Positions 19,959 through 28,089 of a DNA stretch of 64,000 nt are shown here, one piece after another. The stretch lies in contig NC_003910.7 of assembly GCF_000012325.1 (NCBI RefSeq), positions 3,038,001 to 3,102,000 of the forward strand, written 5' to 3'. The position numbers and the translations under genes are program-made. The notes below the pieces were generated by a model. The model did not search any database. It saw only the letters and a list, made by a program, of their open reading frames with translations, and was not told the DNA's origin. This DNA comes from Colwellia psychrerythraea 34H (GTDB taxonomy: Bacteria; Pseudomonadota; Gammaproteobacteria; Enterobacterales; Alteromonadaceae). Position 1 is the first letter of the stretch, and each line of letters opens with the position of its first letter.

Positions 19959-20638
19959 TAATTAATACTCTTCAAATACATAGTTAGATCAGGCGTTAAC
20001 TCCGGAAAGTGAGCATGAACATAACTGATTAACTCAGATGGTGTTAAACTACATTCCTGACAGGGTTTACCTGATTCGTACAAAGCTAAATTGAAGCCTG
20101 AAATCCTATGAAATTGTTCGTTTTGCAACCAACTAAGCCTAAGTTCATTACTGTAAGGCAACGGTTTGAGATATCGGTTGGGAAATTTAGCTAATATTGA
20201 CTCTTCATTTTGCTTTGCGACTGAAATACGGTTCATGTCACGCCACTTCAATCCCTCATACCTCTTAATTAGTAAATAATCTTGCTCTCTAATAATTCTG
20301 AAGTGTATTCCAGCCGTTGTATTTTCATACTCAACGTCTTTCAGGTTAGCCTGGTATAACGTTGGCCACCCAGACCCTGTATCTAGAAAAGCCACTTCAT
20401 TTGGAAGCACTACCCTTACTAAACGGTGCGATTTATCACCTGTTAGGCAAACCTCTGCTTCATGTAATGTAGCTTCAAAACCTCTTCCTACCAGCTCAGA
20501 TCGAAGCTTTAGTGCATGGTCAAAACATGTACCACCATTAAGAGTTTCTTTATTTAGTAATTGCGCTAAATTATGAAATGGAAAGCTTTGTAATTGGTTC
20601 CTTAGTAAGGTTAAAAGTTCGTGGTTTAACTCAAACAT
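19958..20638 (-). CDS. Arylamine N-acetyltransferase-like acyltransferase
   Basis: The 226-residue protein resembles the NAT family, which transfers an acyl group from CoA via a Cys-His-Asp triad. Visible elements are FPFHNL (usually PFENL), the nucleophile in GGTCFDHALKLRSEL near residue 38, His in KSHRLVRVVLP near 70 and Asp in VAFLDTGSGWP near 85. The triad spacing is as expected, although the protein is shorter than the usual 270-280 residues and lacks much of the third domain. NAT-fold proteins also act as amide synthases in natural-product pathways. It overlaps the deacetylase gene by 8 bases and the AsnB gene by one, so it is translationally coupled to both. Confidence 0.7.
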   Translation of the reverse strand: MFELNHELLTLLRNQLQSFPFHNLAQLLNKETLNGGTCFDHALKLRSELVGRGFEATLHEAEVCLTGDKSHRLVRVVLPNEVAFLDTGSGWPTLYQANLKDVEYENTTAGIHFRIIREQDYLLIKRYEGLKWRDMNRISVAKQNEESILAKFPNRYLKPLPYSNELRLSWLQNEQFHRISGFNLALYESGKPCQECSLTPSELISYVHAHFPELTPDLTMYLKSIN

Positions 20639-21431
20639 TATAATCTTCCGTCACATGTACCCTTCTTAATACAGCTGAATCTAAGGTATCACAATCCACT
20701 CCAAGTAGAATTTGACCAACTGATTGACTCAGTTTTATGACTTGCTCATTATGTTTGCCATGAGGAAAACAAATAGAAACAGCAGACATACTCCCAAGTG
20801 ATTTTAGCCAATTCAAACTACCTATTAATTCAGAATAAAGTTCAGATGAAGTAAGGTTAATGAATGCTCTATGACTACGCCCATGAATACCAAGCTCAAT
20901 ACCTTGCGCACAATAGCGCTTTAGCTGTTGTTCCGACATAAACAAATCACTATTATCGGCATCAATAGTTATGCTAAACCAATGCTTTCTATAATACCGG
21001 TACCTTAATGCTGACATGCCTCGTAGTAGTTTTTTTATTCGCCCCCCTAGCAATGATTGAAGGAGGCTTGGGGTAATATCATTGCTTGCCATTACATGTT
21101 GAGCCATATCATCAATAGGTGAAAAACCCGTTAAAGAAAAATCTTTTACTGGGAATACCGTTGCTGTCATACCACGTCTAATCAATTCATCTAACGCATT
21201 ACAGTTATCTTCATAACCATCATCAAAAGTAATAAATACATCTTGGTCTGTAAACCCCATCGTTATGTTAGAAATAGGTTTAGTTTTCCAACTATTCATT
21301 TCAATTAGGTCGAGCAGCTCTATGAACTTATTCCAGCTAATAGCGGTTTTTCGCTGAAAGTAATAATCATCTTCATCATAATGCTCAATAACCCGATGAA
21401 GCATATAAATTCTAGGCTGTTGTTTCATCAT
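20631..21431 (-). CDS. Polysaccharide deacetylase (NodB homology domain)
   Basis: The NodB fold removes acetyl groups from N-acetylated sugars (carbohydrate esterase 4) using a metal held by Asp-His-His. Motif 1 is VFITFDDGYEDN and motif 2 is GIHGRSH (H-x3-H), both intact. The frame is open to 21497, which would overlap the upstream gene by 86 bases. I prefer the ATG-ATG pair at 21431/21428, because GGAG at 21441-21438 precedes it by 6 bases and the protein then starts MMKQQPRIYMLHRV, aligned with family N termini (about 266 residues). No signal peptide is seen, so it should act in the cytoplasm, unlike cell-wall deacetylases. Confidence 0.82.
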   Translation of the reverse strand: MMKQQPRIYMLHRVIEHYDEDDYYFQRKTAISWNKFIELLDLIEMNSWKTKPISNITMGFTDQDVFITFDDGYEDNCNALDELIRRGMTATVFPVKDFSLTGFSPIDDMAQHVMASNDITPSLLQSLLGGRIKKLLRGMSALRYRYYRKHWFSITIDADNSDLFMSEQQLKRYCAQGIELGIHGRSHRAFINLTSSELYSELIGSLNWLKSLGSMSAVSICFPHGKHNEQVIKLSQSVGQILLGVDCDTLDSAVLRRVHVTEDYNV

Positions 21432-22389
21432 TATGGTCTCCAATAATCGAGAATATACGAGAACCATTTGAGTGGCTAAAATCGTAAAAATCGGCAATAG
21501 CTAATGAAGCTAAATCAATACGATAAACCCCAGTGCGCGTATCTTCTATCGGTCTTTTCAACCAATTTGTACGACTACACTCCTTATGAATCGCAGTAAT
21601 GCCAACATAAATTGAATCATCTGTTACTAATAAGCCCCGGCACCATCCCTCAGATTTAGTCGTTTGAAATAAATCAAAAAACAATTCGAACTGTAGAGGT
21701 AATGATAATGAAGAACGATATATTTGCCCTGAAACGGTGGTTATCCAGATATAGCTTTGATCTACATAGCCATCATGTGGTTGGGTAGGTAAGTCATTAC
21801 TTAGTGGCTGCATTGTTCTGGCATCGAGTAAATGCTTCTTCTTGAAACTGGTTGCTATAATCCTGTTATCTAAGCGTTCTCCAGCCTTAATGACATGATT
21901 GATGTGCCAAGTATCAGGTACTTTTCGAAGGTGAAATTCAATTGCTGAAGTTTCATTATCGTAATAGTCACCTTTAGTACTATATTGCCCTTTAACACGC
22001 ACAGCTACTTCCGCATCTGACAGAAAATCTAATCGGCTAACAGGATGAAATTGATGATCTAATATATCAATGCAATCACGGCCGGTATTTGCGAGGTAAA
22101 CTCCCTGTCCTTCTACACTTATATGATGCAAATCATTATATTGTTCATCTTGTCTTATCTGTGTTAACTCACATAGAGCAAGGTCGAAGATAAAAACCCG
22201 ATTAAAGTCACATCCAACAAGTTGTTGATCGTTAATCCAAGCAATACTTGTAATACCTTTACCAACAACATCTCGGCCTGAACTAGGCAATGTAGCTAAT
22301 AATCGTTTGTGCTTGGTTTCTGTATCAAGTTGCCATAATTCACTTTTGGGTTCACCAAAAAAGTAACTGATAGGAATGAATAACTTCAC
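21412..22389 (-). CDS. Beta-propeller-like protein of unknown function
   Basis: The 325-residue protein shows recurring short strands of the type ITSIAWINDQQLVGCD, YNDLHHISVEGQGVYLAN, IWITTVSGQIYRSS and LLVTDDSIYVGITA, about 45-60 residues apart, each ending with Asp or Thr-Gly. This is the look of a six- or seven-bladed propeller. No enzymatic motif is obvious. Clusters with glycosyltransferase-like and deacetylase genes sometimes include such proteins as binding or lactonase-like partners. It overlaps the SLOG gene by 4 bases (ATGA type), so the two are translationally coupled. Confidence 0.5.
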   Translation of the reverse strand: MKLFIPISYFFGEPKSELWQLDTETKHKRLLATLPSSGRDVVGKGITSIAWINDQQLVGCDFNRVFIFDLALCELTQIRQDEQYNDLHHISVEGQGVYLANTGRDCIDILDHQFHPVSRLDFLSDAEVAVRVKGQYSTKGDYYDNETSAIEFHLRKVPDTWHINHVIKAGERLDNRIIATSFKKKHLLDARTMQPLSNDLPTQPHDGYVDQSYIWITTVSGQIYRSSLSLPLQFELFFDLFQTTKSEGWCRGLLVTDDSIYVGITAIHKECSRTNWLKRPIEDTRTGVYRIDLASLAIADFYDFSHSNGSRIFSIIGDHNDETTA

Positions 22390-22934
22390 CTGTTATGGCC
22401 ACTATTAATACAGCCACTATTAGGAACAATCGTAGATAGACTTTTCAGTGTTTTTCGTAGCTCATCGAGGCTATGTATATGGTAAAGTCTTGAGTTACAT
22501 CGTTGGTCAAGGTATTCATCGGTTAGCTTATCAGCCCAGCCTCCAGAACCTTTCATCAAAAGTATCGGTTTATTAAATTGGGATGCTAAGGCAACTTCAC
22601 TCAACGTTCCTGCACCACCACCTAAAACGACAACAGCAAATCCACTAGCTACAACTAATTGATTTCGCCCAACATCTAACCCTGATGGAATGACAATATC
22701 AATGAATTCATTGGCTGTATCAGCCTTTATTGAGGGTAAAATCCCGATAGTCTGACATGGCATGTCACCCGATTTATGTCCGATGCAACTTGCTTCCATC
22801 ACACCACCTAGCCCACCACAAACTAAATGAAACCCTAACTCATTAATAATTAGGCCAACTGATTCAGCCATATGCTGCAAAATAGATAATTTAATTCTGG
22901 CGTTACCAATTACAGCAACTTGAGGAAATGACAA
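22386..22934 (-). CDS. SLOG/TIGR00725-type nucleotide-binding protein
   Basis: This is the first gene of the operon. The 182-residue protein has a Rossmann-like fold typical of the LOG/SLOG superfamily: QVAVIGNARI at the N terminus, VCGGLGGVMEASCIGH near residue 40 and VVVLGGGAGTLSEVALASQF near 103, matching the PGGxGTxxE motif with its catalytic Glu. Relatives either hydrolyse nucleotide-sugar bonds (LOG phosphoribohydrolases) or sense nucleotide-derived ligands in defence systems. It starts about 50 bases from a perfect 17-bp inverted repeat in the divergent promoter region. Which of the two roles applies cannot be read from sequence. Confidence 0.78.
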   Translation of the reverse strand: MSFPQVAVIGNARIKLSILQHMAESVGLIINELGFHLVCGGLGGVMEASCIGHKSGDMPCQTIGILPSIKADTANEFIDIVIPSGLDVGRNQLVVASGFAVVVLGGGAGTLSEVALASQFNKPILLMKGSGGWADKLTDEYLDQRCNSRLYHIHSLDELRKTLKSLSTIVPNSGCINSGHNR

Positions 22935-22982
22935 TCTACGGCTCCATGTAAAAAGAATTTTTATTTTTAAAAGAAATGATTA

Positions 22983-23019
22983 TATATAATATATTGATTG
23001 TTAATCAATATATTATATA
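22983..23019. promoter_or_regulatory. Perfect 17-bp inverted repeat in divergent promoter region
   Basis: TATATAATATATTGATT (22983-22999) and its exact complement (23003-23019) flank the spacer GTT. It lies centrally between the divergent genes at 22934 (minus) and 23072 (plus), so it is placed to act as an operator on both. It could instead form a hairpin in either transcript, but it has no G/C core or T-tract like a terminator. Confidence 0.65.
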
Positions 23020-23071
23020 AACTCTAGATTATCACTGAACAAAAAATATAATTACAGAAGGAGGGACTAGT

Positions 23072-23803
23072 TTGTCTAATATGATAAGTATTGTTGGTAT
23101 AGGCTCAGGAAACCGTGTGGAAGAATTAACCATCAAAGCTTATAACACCCTTAAAAATTCAGATATAGGCATTTATCCTGGAAATTTTATTGGTGAAGAA
23201 CTCAAAGAGCTATTCGAAGATAAAACGATGTTTACCGGACGAGATATCACATCCGAAAAAATAAAAAACATTTTCCACAACAATAGAGATAAAAACATTT
23301 GCCTCATGGTATCCGGAGATCCAGCACTATATTCTGGGCAATTCAATACGAATTTATGTCTAGATGAACACATAAAATGGTTTAATGAACACAATTATAA
23401 TTATGAGATGATCCCAGGGCTAAGTAGTCTCAGTATTTTATGTGCAAAAAAAAGTATCGACCTTACACCCTTCTCAAAAACTCAAAATGTATTTATTACA
23501 AGTATTGAACGGTTACGAGATTTGAAATGCTTTAATTACACTGAGTTAAAGTCTATTCTCTCTACAAAGCCTGTACTTGCTCTTTATCAATCATTGAAAG
23601 AATTCGATAATATTAAGAGTCTATTGATGGAGTTTTATCCTCCTACCACAAAAGTAATTTTTGCTCAGTCTTTATCATGGAGTAATGAATGCATTTTTGA
23701 GACTGATCTTAAGACGCTCAATGAAACCGAATCAACAACCAGCCAATTTAATGATCAAACATTAATACTGGTATACCCGTCAACTATTCTGACTATCAAA
23801 TAA
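23072..23803 (+). CDS. Tetrapyrrole-methylase-family SAM methyltransferase (CbiF/CobM-like, orphan)
   Basis: This family transfers methyl groups from SAM to precorrins, or in other branches to peptides or diphthamide precursors. Matching motifs are ISIVGIGSGNRVEELTIKA at the N terminus, LMVSGDPALYSGQ near residue 90 and PGLSSLSILCAKKSIDLT near 117. This most resembles precorrin-4 C11-methylase. No other cobalamin genes are nearby. An excellent AAGGAGGG at 23058-23065 lies 6 bases before TTG at 23072, which I take as the start. The ATG at 23081 is 15 bases away and less likely. Three bases separate its stop from the next gene, so the two form an operon. Confidence 0.75.
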   Translation: MSNMISIVGIGSGNRVEELTIKAYNTLKNSDIGIYPGNFIGEELKELFEDKTMFTGRDITSEKIKNIFHNNRDKNICLMVSGDPALYSGQFNTNLCLDEHIKWFNEHNYNYEMIPGLSSLSILCAKKSIDLTPFSKTQNVFITSIERLRDLKCFNYTELKSILSTKPVLALYQSLKEFDNIKSLLMEFYPPTTKVIFAQSLSWSNECIFETDLKTLNETESTTSQFNDQTLILVYPSTILTIK

Positions 23804-23806
23804 CAC

Positions 23807-24721
23807 ATGAATTATTTAAATACCTCATGGCTTGGGCATTTTGTTAAAGTTCCTAAAGGTCAGTTTTCGATGGGTAACTCTAGTGCATACACGTCGTTAT
23901 TTGGAAAAAAATTAATTGAACGACCTCAAGCAAGAAAAGTCCATACCGTTGCGGTAACTCAAGAAATTGCAGTGTTAGAAACACCTGTTACGAATTCAAT
24001 GTTTCAACATTACCTAAAAGCTCAGCCAGAATCTTTGAATGAAATGGAATTTAGCTTTATCGCTAACAAAGCATACTTCTCTGACTATTATTTCAAAAAC
24101 AAGTCAGAAAAATCGTTAAAAGATAAAATAGAGTGGCAATCAAAAAATCTACTAAATTACATTAATAAGGCTGAAAATAGTAACCTACCTGTTGTCGGTG
24201 TTGATTACTTCACGTGTATTAATTACTGTCACTGGCTATCAAGTAAGCTCAATTGTAAAGTGAGACTGCTTACTGAGGCTGAATGGGAGTATTGTGCAAG
24301 AGCTGGTACAGATACCATTTTTTCTTGGGGAAATGAGATATCGCCTGTAGCAAAACATGCATGGTTCTTTGATAACGCAAAGTTAAATATAAAAATGGTT
24401 AAGCAACTAGCGCCGAACAATTGGGGCTTATATGATATGACAGGTAACGTATGGGAGTGGTGTGCCGACAAATATAGCCAAAAATTTTACGATTACTCCA
24501 ATAAAAAAGATCCCAAATCGACACATGGCAACTGTAAAAGATATGTTATCTGAGGTGGCAGTGCATTAAATAAAGCGGAAACAACCAGAGTTACCCATCG
24601 TTTTGGTTTACCGCCGAATATAAGAAATGAATTTTTGGGCTTCAGAATTGTAATTGAACGGCCTGTCAAAGGTTATTCAGAGCTTGTATCACAAAAATTA
24701 ATTACAATTAGTGGATATTAA
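23807..24721 (+). pseudogene. Formylglycine-generating-enzyme-like protein interrupted by an in-frame TGA
   Basis: The SUMF1/FGE-sulfatase fold is shown by VPKGQFSMGNS, ETPVTNSMFQHY, PVVGVDYFTCINYCHWLS, RLLTEAEWEYCARAGT and NWGLYDMTGNVWEWCAD. The frame stops at TGA (24551-24553) after RYVI. It remains open in the same frame for 55 further codons that encode the rest of the domain: GGSALNKAET, TRVTHRFGLPP and EFLGFRIVIERP, ending at TAA 24719-24721. The family consensus at the stop position is Arg before GGS (RGGSW), so a single C-to-T change of CGA to TGA explains it. The truncated 248-residue product lacks conserved core. Function in this cluster is unknown. Confidence 0.8.
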
Positions 24722-25392
24722 CGTTTTACAATCTCAACCATAATTTGACCTCTGGGGTGAGCGTATTCACTTTTACATTCTTTTAGCTTAAATCCATTCC
24801 TTTCAACTAAATTTTCAAAAAAATCAAACGGATAATAGAAATTTTTAAAGCCAACCTCTCGATACTCAACGCTATTATTATAAGTAAAATAAAAAGCCGA
24901 ATCCTCGTTCATGATCTGACCAATATTCTCAAAGCATTCAGATATATGCTCAGGTTTCAAATGGGTAAATACTGATTGAGCAAATATAAAGTCAAATGTT
25001 TTACCTAAATAACAATTAAAATTAAGGCTCTTATTTTTATCCAAAAGTAGCTGAGGCTTTTTATCCGATAGCTTTTCTTCAACAACTAATTCCTTAGCCG
25101 ATTCAATAGCCTTAAATGAAATATCTACACCGTAATAGTTTGAGCTATTTAAATACTTTATAAAATGTCGCCCTCCCCTTAGGGTACCGCAGCCAATATC
25201 AAGCAATTCATGATGGCATTGGAGACCTTTTTTAGTTAAGTACTCAAACTGAAGCTTGCCAATCTCTTCCCACATACCTCCAATTGCTAACTTAGGATCA
25301 ACATCCACACGTAGATCTGTATGCCGACTGTATGCCTCTAGGTATTCATGTTCGTTGTAAATAGCCTTTACTCGTTCGCAGGATTCATCCAT
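24718..25392 (-). CDS. Class I SAM-dependent methyltransferase
   Basis: The 224-residue protein has the Rossmann methyltransferase core: motif I LLDIGCGTLRGGRHFI near residue 65, an acidic YYGVDISFKAIE after strand 2, FDFIFAQSVFTHL (motif IV region) near 130, and a C-terminal strand pair. The substrate cannot be told. It overlaps the end of the FGE-like gene by four bases tail to tail (24718-24721) and has its own upstream region of about 350 bases, so it is probably transcribed alone. Confidence 0.82.
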   Translation of the reverse strand: MDESCERVKAIYNEHEYLEAYSRHTDLRVDVDPKLAIGGMWEEIGKLQFEYLTKKGLQCHHELLDIGCGTLRGGRHFIKYLNSSNYYGVDISFKAIESAKELVVEEKLSDKKPQLLLDKNKSLNFNCYLGKTFDFIFAQSVFTHLKPEHISECFENIGQIMNEDSAFYFTYNNSVEYREVGFKNFYYPFDFFENLVERNGFKLKECKSEYAHPRGQIMVEIVKR

Positions 25393-25748
25393 ATTGTTAC
25401 TACTTCCAATATTGTTTTGTTATGAATAAATATTATCTAAACATGATAACACACCTAATTTGTTGGTTAAGTATCTATACTATTGCACATGAACTTTTGG
25501 TTTAACTATGACTGTAGCCCCAATTAATTTCTGTTAACTTTATAAAATACCATCAAATGAAACCTGCTCTTAGCCATTTCGATATGCTAATCAAAATATG
25601 GTGAAGTATTTTTATGTAAAAGTCCGGGCATCCAGAAAAAATAAGGCACTTAAAAAGAAATTTTTATATATACATTACTATCAAATCTTATAAAGTTATT
25701 GCTTTTATTAAAATAAATATAATGTTAAAAGTTAGCTAAATTCCTATT
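25393..25748. other. A+T-rich intergenic stretch
   Basis: 356 bases without a convincing ORF on either strand. It should hold the promoter of the minus-strand methyltransferase gene and the 3' end of the minus-strand transcript ending at 25749. I see no clear hairpin, repeat or RNA gene in it. Confidence 0.5.
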
Positions 25749-26150
25749 TTATACTTTTGTACTCATTAATTTATGACTACTAGAAAAACCAAACTTCTCA
25801 TATAAAGAATGCGCATCATCAGTTACAAGCAACTGGAATTTGCTTTTCCACCTTGGATCATTAACTATCGTATCCACCAACCACTTCCCAAGTCCTTCAC
25901 TGCGGTGTTCCGAATCAATAATTACGTCTGAAATATAAGCTACTGAAGCAAAGTCAGTAACAACTCGACCAAAACCAACTTGTATTTTATTATGAAATAA
26001 AGAAAAGCAAATACTGTTTTTAATAGATATTTGAATAGTTTCAACATCTCTATCACTTGCCCAATAAGATTGTTTTAGTAGTGATTTAACTTCATCAAAT
26101 TGAACTTTATTTCGGTCATCATAAATATAATAATTACCTTTAGAGTACAT
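25749..26150 (-). CDS. GNAT-family N-acetyltransferase
   Basis: The 133-residue protein shows the GNAT acetyl-CoA site: AYISDVIIDSEHRSEGLGKWLVDTIV with the R/Q-x-x-G-x-G/A loop (RSEGLG) near residue 82, followed by LLVTDDAHSLYEKFGF, the usual C-terminal motif B. The substrate is unknown. It lies 46 bases after folE on the same strand and may be the last gene of that transcript, although it has no known link with 7-deazaguanine synthesis. Confidence 0.83.
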   Translation of the reverse strand: MYSKGNYYIYDDRNKVQFDEVKSLLKQSYWASDRDVETIQISIKNSICFSLFHNKIQVGFGRVVTDFASVAYISDVIIDSEHRSEGLGKWLVDTIVNDPRWKSKFQLLVTDDAHSLYEKFGFSSSHKLMSTKV

Positions 26151-26196
26151 TTATAGCCTCGAATAAGTTGGTTAAACTACTTTAAATAAATCATGA

Positions 26197-26745
26197 TTAT
26201 GGCCTAACGAGTGCTAACATCTCTTGTCTCGCAGAAGAATTATCTCTCATCTGCCCTAACATTACTGACGTTGTCATTGACGAGTTTTGCTTTTCAACGC
26301 CACGCATCATCATGCATAAATGCTGTGCTTCAATAATTACACCTACGCCAATAGATCCAGTTATTTCTTGTATTGATAAAGCTATTTCTCTAGCCAAATT
26401 TTCCTGAATTTGCAAACGCCTTGCATACATATCAACGATCCGTGCAAACTTTGATAATCCTAAAACTTTACCGTTTGGGATATAAGCAATATGGCACTTT
26501 CCAATAAAAGGAAGCATGTGATGTTCACACATCGAATATAACTCGATGTTTTTCACTACTACCATTTCATCTGCATCAGATTCAAATAAAGCCCCATTTA
26601 CCACATCGTCAATATTTTGCTTATATCCTTGAGTCAAGAATTCCATTGCCTTTGCAGCACGTTTTGGCGTATCTAATAAGCCACCTCTATTAATATCTTC
26701 ACCAATTGTTGCAAGAATCTCTCGATAGTTATTTTCTATAGTCAC
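26197..26745 (-). CDS. folE: GTP cyclohydrolase I
   Basis: This enzyme converts GTP to 7,8-dihydroneopterin triphosphate, the first step of both folate and 7-deazaguanine (preQ0) synthesis. The 182-residue protein has all family marks: [20 protein letters not shown] (zinc Cys and His), [20 protein letters not shown], and [12 protein letters not shown] with the third zinc ligand. It starts at GTG 26745 with AGGA upstream. Its place beside queD, queE, queC and dpdA indicates an island-borne copy dedicated to making preQ0 for DNA modification. It follows a 324-residue zinc-motif gene by 20 bases. Confidence 0.95.
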   Translation of the reverse strand: MTIENNYREILATIGEDINRGGLLDTPKRAAKAMEFLTQGYKQNIDDVVNGALFESDADEMVVVKNIELYSMCEHHMLPFIGKCHIAYIPNGKVLGLSKFARIVDMYARRLQIQENLAREIALSIQEITGSIGVGVIIEAQHLCMMMRGVEKQNSSMTTSVMLGQMRDNSSARQEMLALVRP

Positions 26746-26765
26746 TTATTTATTCCTAATTCAAA

Positions 26766-27740
26766 TTAATTGTTAAATTGAGATTCAACATACTTCCAAA
26801 GAGTAACATTTGGATCTTTTGTTTCTCTCCATACAGGGGAAGACAACCGTTTATCCATATAGATTTCTAAAGCATTAAACATTTGAAAAACTTTTTTATC
26901 TCCCTCAAAAGAGAAAGTTTCAAAAAATTTATCTTCCAACATATCTAGAGTTTCAAAATCAATAACCCCATTGTTCATTGCCCAATGGATAGATAAAACA
27001 GGGATAGTGTTCTTTCTAATGCTAACAGGCATTATTGAATCAATACTTATATTTAATTCTAATGCATCACGTTTCTTGTTCCTTAATACAAGCGCTTCTT
27101 TTTCTCTAAAAGACTCAACTAAATCATCAAATGCTTGTTCTCTTTGACTTTCAGACTCATTAGGAACTAATCTGCAAAATTTTACAGCTTCAATTGCTCT
27201 ATCGTTGCCATATAAGGTGAGTACTCGATTTAAAAAGTTTTTATTCAAAAAGAAGGTTTTACTTAAATAATTTAACATCCCAGTAAAGTTGCTAAATGCA
27301 AGACCATCAAATTCAAATGTTTCTTCAGGCAATATCTCTCTAACCGGTATACCGTCAATACATAGATCCCACGCTTTGAAGTTGACTCTTTCTTTTGCGA
27401 TAAGAAACATTTCCCAACCGCTTTTCTTGAAACCTTCAAACGCATTACCAGTAAAATCTGATTCATTTAACTCTTTTTCTGTCCAATTTGAACCTATCGA
27501 CAACTCTTTGCTGCTGCGAATAATAATTTTATCTTTAATAGTTTGCTTGAGTTCTTCTAAAGAACTCGCTAAGGGGTGACATCCATATGACTGGCATTCA
27601 TCACAAGTAGGTATAGATATCATATCTAGTCCGCCCTTTACCTCTTGGTCTCTGACTTCTATATTTGTGTGAGAGTTTTCACCACAAAACCAACACTTGA
27701 AACGACAATCAAACGGTATATCTATATCTAGCAGATCCAT
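26766..27740 (-). CDS. Unknown protein with two N-terminal Cys pairs
   Basis: I do not recognise this 324-residue protein. It begins with two zinc-ribbon-like cysteine pairs, CWFC near residue 16 and CDEC near residue 46, an arrangement seen in HNH-like and RNA/DNA-binding proteins. A following His (GCHPL) could be a further ligand. The rest is mixed helix and strand, with a Trp-rich stretch and an acidic, helical C-terminal half. It lies in the minus-strand unit 63-residue ORF - this gene - folE, with 14- and 20-base gaps, and that unit diverges from queD. A role linked to the dpd system is suggested only by position. Confidence 0.6.
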   Translation of the reverse strand: MDLLDIDIPFDCRFKCWFCGENSHTNIEVRDQEVKGGLDMISIPTCDECQSYGCHPLASSLEELKQTIKDKIIIRSSKELSIGSNWTEKELNESDFTGNAFEGFKKSGWEMFLIAKERVNFKAWDLCIDGIPVREILPEETFEFDGLAFSNFTGMLNYLSKTFFLNKNFLNRVLTLYGNDRAIEAVKFCRLVPNESESQREQAFDDLVESFREKEALVLRNKKRDALELNISIDSIMPVSIRKNTIPVLSIHWAMNNGVIDFETLDMLEDKFFETFSFEGDKKVFQMFNALEIYMDKRLSSPVWRETKDPNVTLWKYVESQFNN

Positions 27741-27754
27741 GCTTTATTATTCCT

Positions 27755-27946
27755 TTATATTAATGCCATATACTTATCGATTTGTTCTTCAGAAACTACA
27801 TTAATCATTTCACGAATTGAGTTATGTTCAACTTCAATACCTAATGCTTCTTTTGCCATATTTATAGCTTCTTCTTTACAACCGTGATGATCACTTTGTA
27901 AAGTCAAAATAACTTTTACAAGCACTTTCTTTTGTTCACTATTCAT
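27755..27946 (-). CDS. Small conserved-looking protein, unknown
   Basis: This 63-residue acidic helical protein (ends EEQIDKYMALI) is the first gene of the minus-strand unit leading to folE. Its ATG follows GGTGAAATA, a fair ribosome-binding context, and its stop lies 14 bases before the next start. A His-His-Gly-Cys segment (residues 20-23) is the only unusual feature. Spacing and coding-like composition support a real gene. No function can be proposed. Confidence 0.55.
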   Translation of the reverse strand: MNSEQKKVLVKVILTLQSDHHGCKEEAINMAKEALGIEVEHNSIREMINVVSEEQIDKYMALI

Positions 27947-28089
27947 TATTTCACCACTAAATAAATTTCAACCTTAATGCTACGGACACTATAACAATCC
28001 ATCGGAATTTAACAATCGATAGTAGTGGCTGGAGACATAATTCTAGTGTACAATGCTGTTTTTATTGACAGTGGATTACCTAGAAAACG

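Noticed and set aside
23072..23803. Borosin-type RiPP methylase with precursor
   Set aside because: Motifs are closer to precorrin-4 methylase, and no short precursor ORF or fused core peptide is seen nearby.
24551..24553. Selenocysteine codon in the FGE-like gene
   Set aside because: The homologous residue is Arg, not Cys, and no SECIS-like stem is apparent directly after the TGA. A nonsense mutation is simpler.
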